Assembly (NCBI GenBank): GCA_003585845.1
Contig: NQOP01000002.1
Location: forward strand, 554,307 to 562,278
Origin: Bifidobacteriaceae bacterium NR021
GTDB taxonomy: Bacteria > Actinomycetota > Actinomycetes > Actinomycetales > Bifidobacteriaceae
DNA length: 7,972 bases
Direction of reading: 5' to 3'
Shown here: positions 1-4,874 of the stretch, in pieces
How the letters are laid out: each line of letters opens with the position of its first letter
Position numbering within the stretch: position 1 is the stretch's first letter
Notes under the pieces: generated by a model
Databases searched by the model: none
What the model was told of the DNA's origin: nothing
The model's input: only the letters and a program-made list of their open reading frames with translations
Position numbers and translations under genes: made by a program

Positions 1-282
1 ATCTACATCAACTATAAGATGAGAACGATCACCGGTTTTTTGCTGAACAGCAAGACGGCTTAATTGTTGCAAAGCATCGACAACCTCACCATTGCGACCA
101 ATTAAATTCTTAATATCAGTGTCATCATCTGCAACAATCTGAATCATTGGGCGATTATTGCGCACACCCATCTCAATATCACCCTCATAATCAGCAATAT
201 CGAGTAAGCCTTCTAAATAATCTGCGGCAATATCAGCTTCTTCATTGAGTTGATCAACCGTCCTCTTCTCATCTTGTACCAT
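1..282 (-). CDS. jag: Jag/KhpB RNA-binding protein, N-terminal part (partial at window edge)
   Basis: The reading frame starts at an ATG (282-280) and runs open for 94 codons to the window edge, so the C-terminal part is missing. A good Shine-Dalgarno AAGGAG (289-294) lies 6 nt upstream. The visible protein begins with an acidic helix (residues 10-30, including ADIAADYLEGLLD). A KH-like domain follows, with the GxxG-type loop GRNG at residues 62-65 in the context IKNLIGRNGEVVDALQQL. This matches the KH module of the Jag/KhpB (SpoIIIJ-associated) family; the R3H domain expected after it would lie outside the window. Family members bind RNA and influence cell division and envelope homeostasis, often together with KhpA. 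Position directly after yidC on the same strand is the conserved context and supports the call. The 136-nt gap to yidC is large enough to hold a separate promoter, but none is convincing. Confidence 0.9.
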   Translation of the reverse strand, partial: MVQDEKRTVDQLNEEADIAADYLEGLLDIADYEGDIEMGVRNNRPMIQIVADDDTDIKNLIGRNGEVVDALQQLSRLAVQQKTGDRSHLIVDVD

Positions 283-373
283 TAATTACTCCTTATCGTG
301 AGAAAATTCACGTTTTACAAATTTCTGAAGTCTAGTTTAGCGGATAATAAAGCCAAGTTACTAACTTATTTTC

Positions 374-391
374 AAGTCATAAAAATGACTT
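374..391. other. Small perfect hairpin between yidC and jag
   Basis: AAGTCAT (374-380) and ATGACTT (385-391) form a 7-bp stem around an AAAA loop, 28 nt beyond the yidC stop on the transcribed minus strand. The stem is AT-rich, and the minus-strand RNA continues with GAAAATAAG rather than a U-tract, so it is not a standard intrinsic terminator. It could be a processing or attenuation site between yidC and jag, or chance in AT-rich DNA. Confidence 0.3.
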
Positions 392-418
392 TATATATCC
401 GCAAAATGTATCTAAATA

Positions 419-1432
419 TTAGCGCTTTGCCACCTTACGCTTACGTTGTGGCTGCTTGCGCTGGAATCCCTCAATCTCTCTACGCTCAGCTTCCTCACGA
501 GCTTTTTGAAGATTCTCTTCTTCAATAGAAGGCAAACCTTCGCGCTCACGACGAGCAGTTTCTTTTTGATAGTCACGCTTTTCTTTTTCTTCAGCTGCAG
601 GAGATCCAGGAGTTGGGAATGCGTAAACCTGCCAAATTGAACGCAACATATTTATAATGTTGTTTACTAACCAGTAAACCAACATTGCAAAAGGCATAGC
701 AAATGCAGAGAAAACGTAAATCAACGGGAATCCCCACATCATAAGCTTTTGTACAGTATATTGGCTACCCTGCTTAGACTCAGGCGGAAGATTCTTACGA
801 ATATTATTGAATTGCATGTACCACATTGCAGCACACATAAGTACAACAAATAAAACTATGACAATTTTACCTGCGCCAGCAGTTGTCATAAAAGTATCTG
901 CAACACCAACCCCAAATACGCGAGTTTTAACGAATTGCTGTGCTGTTGCAATATCAAAGGCACCAAGAGCCGCATGCTTTCCACGAGCAATAAATGGAAT
1001 AACGGAAAGCGTATACCAAATACTCATAAATGCAGGACCCTGGATCATCATAGGCAAGCACGAACCAGCAGGATTAGCTTTGTTATCTTGATAAAGCTTC
1101 ATCATCTCACGCTGCATAGCTTCTTTACTTGCAGGGTCATTTTTACCTTTATATTTTTGCTGTATTTTCTTAATCTTAGGCGCAATAGCTTGCATTTTGC
1201 GCATGCCTTTAATGCTTTTAATAAATGCAGGGAAAATGCACGCATGCACAACTAATACCAAGAATACGATGGAAAAAACCCATGAGAAGCCAATTTCATT
1301 CATTCCAAGAAGAGTTAATAACTTGTGGAATAATGACATAATTTGAGTCATAAGCCACTCAACTGGCGTCAAGATTTTATAAAACCATCCCAAGAATCCA
1401 TTATCAAGTATGAAGTTATCTTGATTAAACAT
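419..1432 (-). CDS. yidC: YidC/Oxa1 membrane protein insertase
   Basis: This 337-residue polytopic membrane protein belongs to the YidC/Oxa1/Alb3 family, which inserts and folds inner-membrane proteins alone or with SecYEG. Like other Gram-positive forms, it lacks the large periplasmic domain of E. coli YidC. Hydrophobic segments lie near residues 48-70, 122-145, 188-206 and 230-260. The cytoplasmic coiled region (about 71-118) contains the typical MRKMQAIAPKIKKIQQKYKG. The family stretch NPAGSCLPMMIQGPAF follows at about 120-135. The tail (about 278-337) is highly charged and ends in a basic cluster (KRKVAKR), as expected for ribosome binding. The usual hydrophilic-groove arginine appears to be His63 (VVHACIFP). 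Its ATG shares one base with the yidD stop (TAATG), and AAGGAAAA (1436-1443) is the ribosome binding site, so translation is probably coupled to yidD. Confidence 0.96.
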   Translation of the reverse strand: MFNQDNFILDNGFLGWFYKILTPVEWLMTQIMSLFHKLLTLLGMNEIGFSWVFSIVFLVLVVHACIFPAFIKSIKGMRKMQAIAPKIKKIQQKYKGKNDPASKEAMQREMMKLYQDNKANPAGSCLPMMIQGPAFMSIWYTLSVIPFIARGKHAALGAFDIATAQQFVKTRVFGVGVADTFMTTAGAGKIVIVLFVVLMCAAMWYMQFNNIRKNLPPESKQGSQYTVQKLMMWGFPLIYVFSAFAMPFAMLVYWLVNNIINMLRSIWQVYAFPTPGSPAAEEKEKRDYQKETARREREGLPSIEEENLQKAREEAERREIEGFQRKQPQRKRKVAKR

Positions 1433-1767
1433 TAGTTTTCCTTGTCTTCTTCAGCCAAGGGAGTTAGCCGTGGCTCTTCATGTGCCTTAGACCAAGCACA
1501 TCTGTAAAAAATCGAATATTTGCGGGGTACATCATCAATACTGCAGCTTGTCCAAGGTCTACAGCGTAGAAGGCGTAATAATGCAAGAATACCACCTCTA
1601 AACGTGCCGTATCTAGCAATTGCTTCAATAGCATAACGCGAACACGTAGGATAGTATCTACAGCAAGCTGGTCTATTTGCAGAAATCGTGCGCTGATACC
1701 ATCTAATTGCACTAATTACAAACTTAGAGCTTAAACTTTTTTTACTACGCATAACAATAACCACCAT
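1432..1767 (-). CDS. yidD: YidD membrane protein insertion efficiency factor
   Basis: This small protein (111 residues from the first ATG) is of the YidD (DUF37) family, a membrane-associated factor thought to help YidC-dependent insertion. The family signature is clear: an amphipathic N-terminal helix (SAIRWYQRTIS), then CCRYYPTCSRYAIEAIARYG at residues 35-54, then GGILALLRLLRCRPW at 58-72. The cysteines and the final CRPW are characteristic. A variable charged tail ends in EEDKEN. The start is uncertain. The first ATG (1767) has only a weak GAG 3 nt upstream, and an in-frame ATG at 1752 (MRSKKS) would give 106 residues. Both lie just downstream of the rnpA stop (23 nt from the first), so the gene may rely on translational coupling. 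The stop overlaps the yidC start. Confidence 0.93.
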   Translation of the reverse strand: MVVIVMRSKKSLSSKFVISAIRWYQRTISANRPACCRYYPTCSRYAIEAIARYGTFRGGILALLRLLRCRPWTSCSIDDVPRKYSIFYRCAWSKAHEEPRLTPLAEEDKEN

Positions 1768-1790
1768 TTACTCAAAATAATATATTTCAA

Positions 1791-2288
1791 TTATCCTTGA
1801 TTCTGATTATTCTCATGCATTTTGCAATTTTGTGTAGAACATAAATCTACACTAATTTTGCCAAAAAGCTTTTGTATCTGGCATTGTAACGAATCAAATG
1901 AAGATTGAGCTGCAGAAGGTTTTGCTCTTAACACTACGTCACAACCTGCAGGTAATAAAGATTCATAATTTTTTGCAATTACTCGTAGACGTCTTTTTAC
2001 CTTATTGCGAACTACAGCTTTCCCCACTGATTTAGATACAGCAAGACCTAGCCTCTTTACATGTTCAAATTTTTGATCATGTAAGAAGGTATCAGAAAAT
2101 GCCGCGGGAGTATCACTTTCAAAACCCGTGGCAATATAATCTAAACTTGCACTTCTATCTTCGTTAAGTGTGCTCTGCACGGCTATATCGTCACGCATAA
2201 TGTAATGCGCGACGATATCCCGGGAACTCACCTTGCGCCGTTTTTTTAGCACCGCAACAAAATCACGGTGGCTTTTCAGCCTTTCCAT
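1791..2288 (-). CDS. rnpA: Ribonuclease P protein component, with insertion
   Basis: RnpA is the protein subunit of RNase P, which with the RNA subunit matures tRNA 5' ends. The N-terminus [24 protein letters not shown] and the RNR motif [15 protein letters not shown] (residues 88-102) are diagnostic. The C-terminal segment [24 protein letters not shown] also matches the family. At 165 residues it is longer than the usual 110-125. The extra length is a weakly conserved acidic stretch at about residues 35-76, between the first strand and [12 protein letters not shown], plus a Cys/Asn-rich tail of about 20 residues ([15 protein letters not shown]). The stretch has no in-frame stop and both flanks are intact, so this is an insertion rather than a frameshift. 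The gene begins 21 nt after the rpmH stop, the standard rpmH-rnpA pairing, and no strong Shine-Dalgarno is seen at normal spacing. Confidence 0.96.
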   Translation of the reverse strand: MERLKSHRDFVAVLKKRRKVSSRDIVAHYIMRDDIAVQSTLNEDRSASLDYIATGFESDTPAAFSDTFLHDQKFEHVKRLGLAVSKSVGKAVVRNKVKRRLRVIAKNYESLLPAGCDVVLRAKPSAAQSSFDSLQCQIQKLFGKISVDLCSTQNCKMHENNQNQG

Positions 2289-2309
2289 GCCTTACGACGC
2301 TACCTTAAC

Positions 2310-2444
2310 TCAGGCAGACAGTGACTTGCGGCCCTTGGCACGACGACGATTGATTACTGCGCGACCTGCACGCGTACGCATGCGAACGCGGAAGCCGTGC
2401 TTCATGTGACGACGACGATTATTCGGCTGAAATGTCCTCTTCAT
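2310..2444 (-). CDS. rpmH: Large ribosomal subunit protein bL34
   Basis: This 44-residue, extremely basic protein starts at the ATG at 2444-2442 and ends at TGA 2312-2310. It reads [18 protein letters not shown], then the conserved [26 protein letters not shown]. The MKRT(F/Y)QP start, the HGFRxRM(R/S)TRAGR core and the RRAKGRxxLSA end are diagnostic of L34, a small protein buried in 23S rRNA of the large subunit. Length is standard for the family. A clear AGGAG (2453-2457) lies 8 nt upstream. The gene leads the minus-strand operon and is preceded by a leader hairpin and a possible promoter. It uses G/C-rich Arg codons much more than its AT-rich neighbours, as expected for a highly expressed ribosomal gene. 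Confidence 0.97.
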   Translation of the reverse strand: MKRTFQPNNRRRHMKHGFRVRMRTRAGRAVINRRRAKGRKSLSA

Positions 2445-2464
2445 AACTAATGCTCCTGTATTCA

Positions 2465-2482
2465 GCCATGCAAAAGCATGGC
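2465..2482 (-). promoter_or_regulatory. rpmH leader hairpin
   Basis: GCCATGC (2465-2471) and GCATGGC (2476-2482) form a perfect 7-bp GC-rich stem with a 4-nt loop, 7 nt upstream of the rpmH Shine-Dalgarno on the transcribed strand. There is no U-tract, so it is not an intrinsic terminator. It may affect stability or translation of the rpmH leader. An ATG in the 5' arm opens a 5-codon minus-strand ORF (ATG 2479, TGA ending at 2462), which may be coincidental. Confidence 0.5.
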
Positions 2483-2504
2483 CCCGTATGAGTCAAGCTA
2501 TACC

Positions 2505-2534
2505 AAAATACTATTACCCCTCACCAATGCTCAA
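2505..2534 (-). promoter_or_regulatory. Candidate sigma-70-type promoter for rpmH operon
   Basis: On the minus strand, TTGAGC (2534-2529) and TATTTT (2510-2505) are separated by 18 nt. They lie about 60-90 nt upstream of the rpmH start, which would give a leader containing the hairpin at 2465-2482. The match is moderate, and other AT-rich hexamers nearby (for example TATAGC on the same strand) are possible -10 elements. It is supported mainly by position. Confidence 0.35.
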
Positions 2535-2589
2535 AACTCCACATTTTCTTATTAAAGAATCAACATAGTTAGATATAAATAAAAATGAT

Positions 2590-2598
2590 TTATTCACA
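2590..2598 (+). promoter_or_regulatory. DnaA box (one mismatch)
   Basis: TTATTCACA differs from the TTATCCACA consensus at one position. It is the leftmost box of the rpmH-dnaA cluster, lying in AT-rich sequence about 64 nt from the next box. Confidence 0.55.
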
Positions 2599-2661
2599 TT
2601 TCTATTACAATTTATTGTACGCGCAGAATCGTTGAAAAATAGCCAAATCTCAGCTTTAAAC

Positions 2662-2670
2662 TTATCCACA
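2662..2670 (+). promoter_or_regulatory. DnaA box (exact)
   Basis: TTATCCACA is an exact match to the consensus DnaA box, located 162 nt upstream of dnaA. Confidence 0.85.
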
Positions 2671-2683
2671 AATTACACACATG

Positions 2684-2692
2684 TTATTCACA
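2684..2692 (+). promoter_or_regulatory. DnaA box (one mismatch)
   Basis: TTATTCACA has one mismatch to the consensus. It lies 13 nt after the exact box at 2662-2670 in the same orientation, about two helical turns start to start. Confidence 0.65.
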
Positions 2693-2717
2693 ATTAAACA
2701 ATTTCAACACGCTAGAC

Positions 2718-2726
2718 TGTGGATAA
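2718..2726 (-). promoter_or_regulatory. DnaA box (exact, inverted)
   Basis: TGTGGATAA is the exact reverse complement of TTATCCACA. It is the box nearest dnaA (106 nt before the ATG) and faces the others, so it is a candidate autoregulatory site. Confidence 0.85.
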
Positions 2727-2766
2727 CTTCGTAGGGTCAGAGTAAACATATCTTACTGATACTTAT

Positions 2767-2784
2767 TACACACGTGCGCGCGTA
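2767..2784. other. 18-bp alternating pyrimidine-purine tract upstream of dnaA
   Basis: TACACACGTGCGCGCGTA alternates pyrimidine and purine without a break and includes a CGCGCG core. It is a small GC-rich island within AT-rich origin DNA, ending 48 nt before the dnaA start. Such tracts can adopt Z-DNA under negative supercoiling. Any role here is inference. Confidence 0.5.
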
Positions 2785-2823
2785 AACAGAATCAGCATTA
2801 TTACATGCGCTAAATGCAAGTTT

Positions 2824-2831
2824 GGGGGTGA
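2824..2831 (+). promoter_or_regulatory. Ribosome binding site of dnaA
   Basis: GGGGGTGA matches the extended anti-Shine-Dalgarno complement GGAGGTGA at seven of eight positions. It places the dnaA start at 2833, with 4 nt between the GGGGG core and the ATG. No other in-frame ATG is seen just upstream. Confidence 0.75.
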
Positions 2832-2832
2832 A

Positions 2833-4446
2833 ATGGCTGATACATTAGGCGATCCTACATCGCAAGCTGCTTTGGTATGGTCTAATACGCTTACTGTTTT
2901 ACAGCATAATGCCCTTTTAACTGCGCGCGATAAAGGTTGGTTTGAAGGTGTTAAGCCAGAAGCAATCTTTGGTACAACCATTGTTTTGTGTGTATCTAAT
3001 GCTGAAACGCAACAAGCTTTGCAAAATGAATTAAATTCTCCTCTACTTACAGCATTAAAGATTTGCACTGGTAAGGATATGTTTCCTGCTTTTAGGATTG
3101 TGCCTCAATCTGAATATCAGGAAAAAACTGCACAAAGTCCTTCAAATTCTTTATCTAATCAAGCACAGAACAATACTATTTTAAATAAAGTAGCAACTGA
3201 TAATACAGTTTTGCCTGTTGATAATATTTCAGTTTCAGCGTCTAATGATTTGCCATCGGTTACAGCGAATGATGTATCTCCTGTACAACCAGATTTTGAT
3301 CATGCAACTGGAATATCTACTCTTAAACAAACTGATATTTCTAATGAACAAGTTGCACAACAAAAAATGCCTGTTTCTGTTCAGCGCGATGCAATTACAC
3401 ATTTAAACACGTGCGCAACTTTTGATACTTTTGTGCCTGGAGACTCAAACCGTTTTGCAAGAACTGTAGCTTTAGCAGTTGCAGAGGGTTCAGGAAGAGA
3501 TTTTAATCCTTTATGTATTTATGGCGGCTCCGGTCTTGGTAAAACTCATTTGCTTAATGCAATTGGCAATTACGCTTTGGTAAAAGATTCTTCACTTAAA
3601 GTTCGTTATGTAACAAGTGAGGAATTTACTAATGAATTTATTGAAGCTCTTCAAACACCGAATCAAAGTCAAGGTCAAATTGCTGATTTTAATAGGCGAT
3701 ATCGCGAAGTAGATGTTCTTCTTATTGACGATATTCAATTCCTTGGTGGAAAAGAAGCAACACTTGAACAATTCTTCCATACTTTTAATTCTTTATACCA
3801 AGCAAATAAGCGAATAGTTATAGCTTCAGATGTTGCTCCAAAAAATCTTAAGGGCTTTGAAGCGCGCTTAATTTCCAGATTTGAATCAGGTCTTACGGTT
3901 GATATTAAACCGCCAGATTTGGAAACTCGTATTGCAATTCTGAGAATGATGGCATCAATGAATCACTGTAATGTTCCAAGTGACGTACTTGATTTAATTG
4001 CTGAACGTTTTACAGAAAATATTCGTGAACTTGAAGGTGCGTTGACGCGCGTTACTGCTGTAGCATCTTTAAGCAATCAGCCTGTTAGTAAAGCTTTAGC
4101 TGAACAAGCATTACAAGATTTCTTTGCTACAGATATTGAAGTTCGTCCAACTGACATCATTAGTCAGGTAGCTCAATATTTCCACATGACTTTTGATGAA
4201 CTTGTTGGTCGACAGCGCACAAAGAACGTTGCTCTTGCTCGTCAAATTGCAATGTATCTTGCAAGAGAGATGACAAGCATGAGTTTGGTTGATATTGGCG
4301 AAGTTTTTGGCGGTAGAGATCATACTACAGTTATGCATGCTTACACTCGCGTAAGTGGCGAGATGCAAGAAAAGCAGGAAATTTATAACTACGTTATGGA
4401 ATTAACTGTTCGCTTAAAACAAAATCCTGCTGATCGTAGAAAATAA
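2833..4446 (+). CDS. dnaA: Chromosomal replication initiator DnaA
   Basis: DnaA is the AAA+ protein that binds DnaA boxes, melts oriC and recruits the replicative helicase. All four domains are seen in 537 residues. Domain I (about 1-90) is the interaction domain. Domain II (about 95-185) is a low-complexity linker rich in Ser, Asn, Gln, Asp and Val. Domain III starts near [14 protein letters not shown] (196-209), with Walker A GGSGLGKT (231-238), Walker B LLIDDIQF (296-303), sensor I ASD (331-333), the arginine-finger region ISRFESGL (347-354) and sensor [11 protein letters not shown] (396-404). Domain IV carries [20 protein letters not shown] (459-478) and the DnaA signature [13 protein letters not shown] (492-504), which reads the box. 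Length is typical for Bifidobacteriaceae. DnaA boxes lie on both sides, consistent with origin function and probable autoregulation. Confidence 0.98.
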   Translation: MADTLGDPTSQAALVWSNTLTVLQHNALLTARDKGWFEGVKPEAIFGTTIVLCVSNAETQQALQNELNSPLLTALKICTGKDMFPAFRIVPQSEYQEKTAQSPSNSLSNQAQNNTILNKVATDNTVLPVDNISVSASNDLPSVTANDVSPVQPDFDHATGISTLKQTDISNEQVAQQKMPVSVQRDAITHLNTCATFDTFVPGDSNRFARTVALAVAEGSGRDFNPLCIYGGSGLGKTHLLNAIGNYALVKDSSLKVRYVTSEEFTNEFIEALQTPNQSQGQIADFNRRYREVDVLLIDDIQFLGGKEATLEQFFHTFNSLYQANKRIVIASDVAPKNLKGFEARLISRFESGLTVDIKPPDLETRIAILRMMASMNHCNVPSDVLDLIAERFTENIRELEGALTRVTAVASLSNQPVSKALAEQALQDFFATDIEVRPTDIISQVAQYFHMTFDELVGRQRTKNVALARQIAMYLAREMTSMSLVDIGEVFGGRDHTTVMHAYTRVSGEMQEKQEIYNYVMELTVRLKQNPADRRK

Positions 4447-4451
4447 TCTTC

Positions 4452-4460
4452 TTTTCCACA
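4452..4460 (+). promoter_or_regulatory. DnaA box (one mismatch)
   Basis: TTTTCCACA has one mismatch to TTATCCACA and begins 6 nt after the dnaA stop. Confidence 0.5.
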
Positions 4461-4495
4461 TATTTATGAAGAAGTGTTTAAAAGTTTATAAAAAG

Positions 4496-4504
4496 TTATC
4501 CACA
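4496..4504 (+). promoter_or_regulatory. DnaA box (exact)
   Basis: TTATCCACA is an exact consensus match. The surrounding GTTATCCACAT also occurs at 4665-4675. Confidence 0.88.
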
Positions 4505-4518
4505 TACTTAATAACAAA

Positions 4519-4527
4519 TGTGGGTAA
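4519..4527 (-). promoter_or_regulatory. DnaA box (one mismatch, inverted)
   Basis: TGTGGGTAA is the reverse complement of TTACCCACA, one mismatch from consensus. It faces the exact box at 4496-4504 across 14 nt. Confidence 0.6.
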
Positions 4528-4556
4528 AAGCTGAGCATAACTCGTGGAAAACGCCG

Positions 4557-4599
4557 TTTAAAAATGTTATTAAGTTGTTTATAAGGCATTTAAAAATGT
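4557..4599 (+). repeat. Short direct repeat TTTAAAAATGT in oriC
   Basis: TTTAAAAATGT occurs at 4557-4567 and again at 4589-4599, with starts 32 nt apart (about three helical turns). A shorter copy, TTTAAAAAT, is at 4807-4815 near dnaN. The sequence is low in complexity, so chance is possible, but it resembles the AT-rich iterons seen in origins. Confidence 0.4.
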
Positions 4600-4624
4600 G
4601 GAAACTTTAAAAAACAGAAAAAGC

Positions 4625-4633
4625 TGTGGATAA
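4625..4633 (-). promoter_or_regulatory. DnaA box (exact, inverted)
   Basis: TGTGGATAA is the exact reverse complement of the consensus. It forms a convergent pair with the exact box at 4666-4674, about 41 nt start to start. Confidence 0.88.
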
Positions 4634-4642
4634 GTTGGCTAG

Positions 4643-4651
4643 TTGTGCACA
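4643..4651 (+). promoter_or_regulatory. DnaA box-like site (palindromic variant)
   Basis: TTGTGCACA differs by one base from TTGTCCACA, the DnaA-box form common in high-G+C actinobacteria. Its central TGTGCACA is palindromic. It lies between two exact boxes. Confidence 0.5.
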
Positions 4652-4665
4652 TTGTTATTCTGACG

Positions 4666-4674
4666 TTATCCACA
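4666..4674 (+). promoter_or_regulatory. DnaA box (exact)
   Basis: TTATCCACA is an exact consensus match and the last exact box before the AT-rich stretch. Confidence 0.88.
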
Positions 4675-4719
4675 TCTTTTAAATGTTAATAAGTCTTTTT
4701 AAAAGCGGTTTTTAATCAC

Positions 4720-4728
4720 TTTTCCACA
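4720..4728 (+). promoter_or_regulatory. DnaA box (one mismatch) next to the AT-rich region
   Basis: TTTTCCACA has one mismatch to consensus. It is the box closest to the AT-rich stretch and lies 12 nt before the DnaA-trio-like triplets, a position expected for nucleating the DnaA filament. Confidence 0.55.
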
Positions 4729-4738
4729 TATACACAGT

Positions 4739-4791
4739 CTTTATTACTACTTTTATTTATTACTTATTTAATAAGAAAAATAATAGATACA
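4739..4791. other. Candidate duplex-unwinding element with DnaA-trio-like triplets
   Basis: This stretch is almost entirely A/T. Its left part, TTATTACTA (4741-4749), reads on the complementary strand, moving away from the nearby box, as 3'-AAT AAT GAT-5'. That fits the DnaA-trio pattern 3'-(G/A)AT-5' described in Bacillus subtilis; the next triplet is GAA and the fifth is AAT. Orientation and a 12-nt gap to the box at 4720-4728 suit a filament-loading site. The functional role is inferred. Confidence 0.5.
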
Positions 4792-4816
4792 AACGCACTG
4801 TAGATATTTAAAAATC

Positions 4817-4845
4817 TTTTTGTAGGCAGCATCATACTGTAGAAT
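4817..4845 (+). promoter_or_regulatory. Weak candidate promoter for dnaN
   Basis: TAGAAT (4840-4845) is a good -10-like hexamer, with TTTTTG (4817-4822) 17 nt upstream as a poor -35. It would start transcription a few bases before or within the dnaN ribosome binding region. The support is mostly positional. Confidence 0.27.
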
Positions 4846-4865
4846 AAATGCAGACTTTACAGAAA

Positions 4866-4871
4866 AGAGGA
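4866..4871 (+). promoter_or_regulatory. Ribosome binding site deciding the dnaN start
   Basis: AGAGGA sits 3 nt before the ATG at 4875, while the in-frame ATG at 4848 has no Shine-Dalgarno. This favours the downstream start, which also gives the standard MKVEVN N-terminus. Confidence 0.75.
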
Positions 4872-4874
4872 AGC

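Larger units (their letters stand above)
2445..2832. other. rpmH-dnaA intergenic region, oriC part 1
   Basis: This is a 388-nt non-coding, AT-rich region between divergent rpmH and dnaA. From left to right it holds the rpmH ribosome binding site and leader hairpin, a candidate rpmH promoter, and an AT-rich stretch (about 2541-2630). Four DnaA-box matches follow (2590-2598, 2662-2670, 2684-2692, 2718-2726), then an 18-bp alternating purine-pyrimidine tract (2767-2784) and the dnaA ribosome binding site. The box at 2718-2726 is well placed to take part in dnaA autoregulation. I could not pick a convincing -35/-10 pair for dnaA between 2727 and 2800. Confidence 0.85.
4447..4874. other. dnaA-dnaN intergenic region, main oriC segment
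   Basis: This 428-nt AT-rich non-coding region is the likely core origin. It contains three exact DnaA boxes (4496-4504 +, 4625-4633 -, 4666-4674 +) and four one-mismatch boxes (4452-4460 +, 4519-4527 -, 4643-4651 +, 4720-4728 +). Weaker matches occur at 4543-4551 and 4597-4605. The last box is followed by an almost pure A/T stretch (about 4739-4791), the best candidate for the duplex-unwinding element. The segment also holds short TTTAAAAAT repeats and, at its right end, a possible dnaN promoter and the dnaN ribosome binding site. Placement between dnaA and dnaN matches many Gram-positive origins. Confidence 0.9.

Noticed and set aside
807..1255. Two plus-strand open frames inside yidC
   Set aside because: They are antisense to conserved YidC core sequence, overlap each other in different frames, and show no family resemblance.
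2033..2190. Frameshift or assembly error as the cause of the long RnpA
   Set aside because: Both conserved flanks are in the same frame and the segment has no stop, so an in-frame insertion is the simpler reading.
2766..3068. Minus-strand 100-codon open frame over the dnaA start
   Set aside because: It is antisense to the conserved dnaA domain I, resembles no known family and has no ribosome binding site.
4448..4474. CTTCTT/AAGAAG inverted repeat just after dnaA as a terminator
   Set aside because: The stem is only six pairs with a 15-nt loop, AT-rich, and has no real U-tract; it also contains a DnaA-box match.
4543..4605. CGTGGAAAA (4543-4551) and TGTGGAAAC (4597-4605) as DnaA boxes
   Set aside because: Each has two mismatches to consensus; they may be weak sites but are not supported on sequence alone.
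4848..4874. In-frame ATG at 4848 as the dnaN start
   Set aside because: It has no Shine-Dalgarno and adds nine residues that are not family-like; AGAGGA just before the ATG at 4875 and the MKVEVN start favour the latter.
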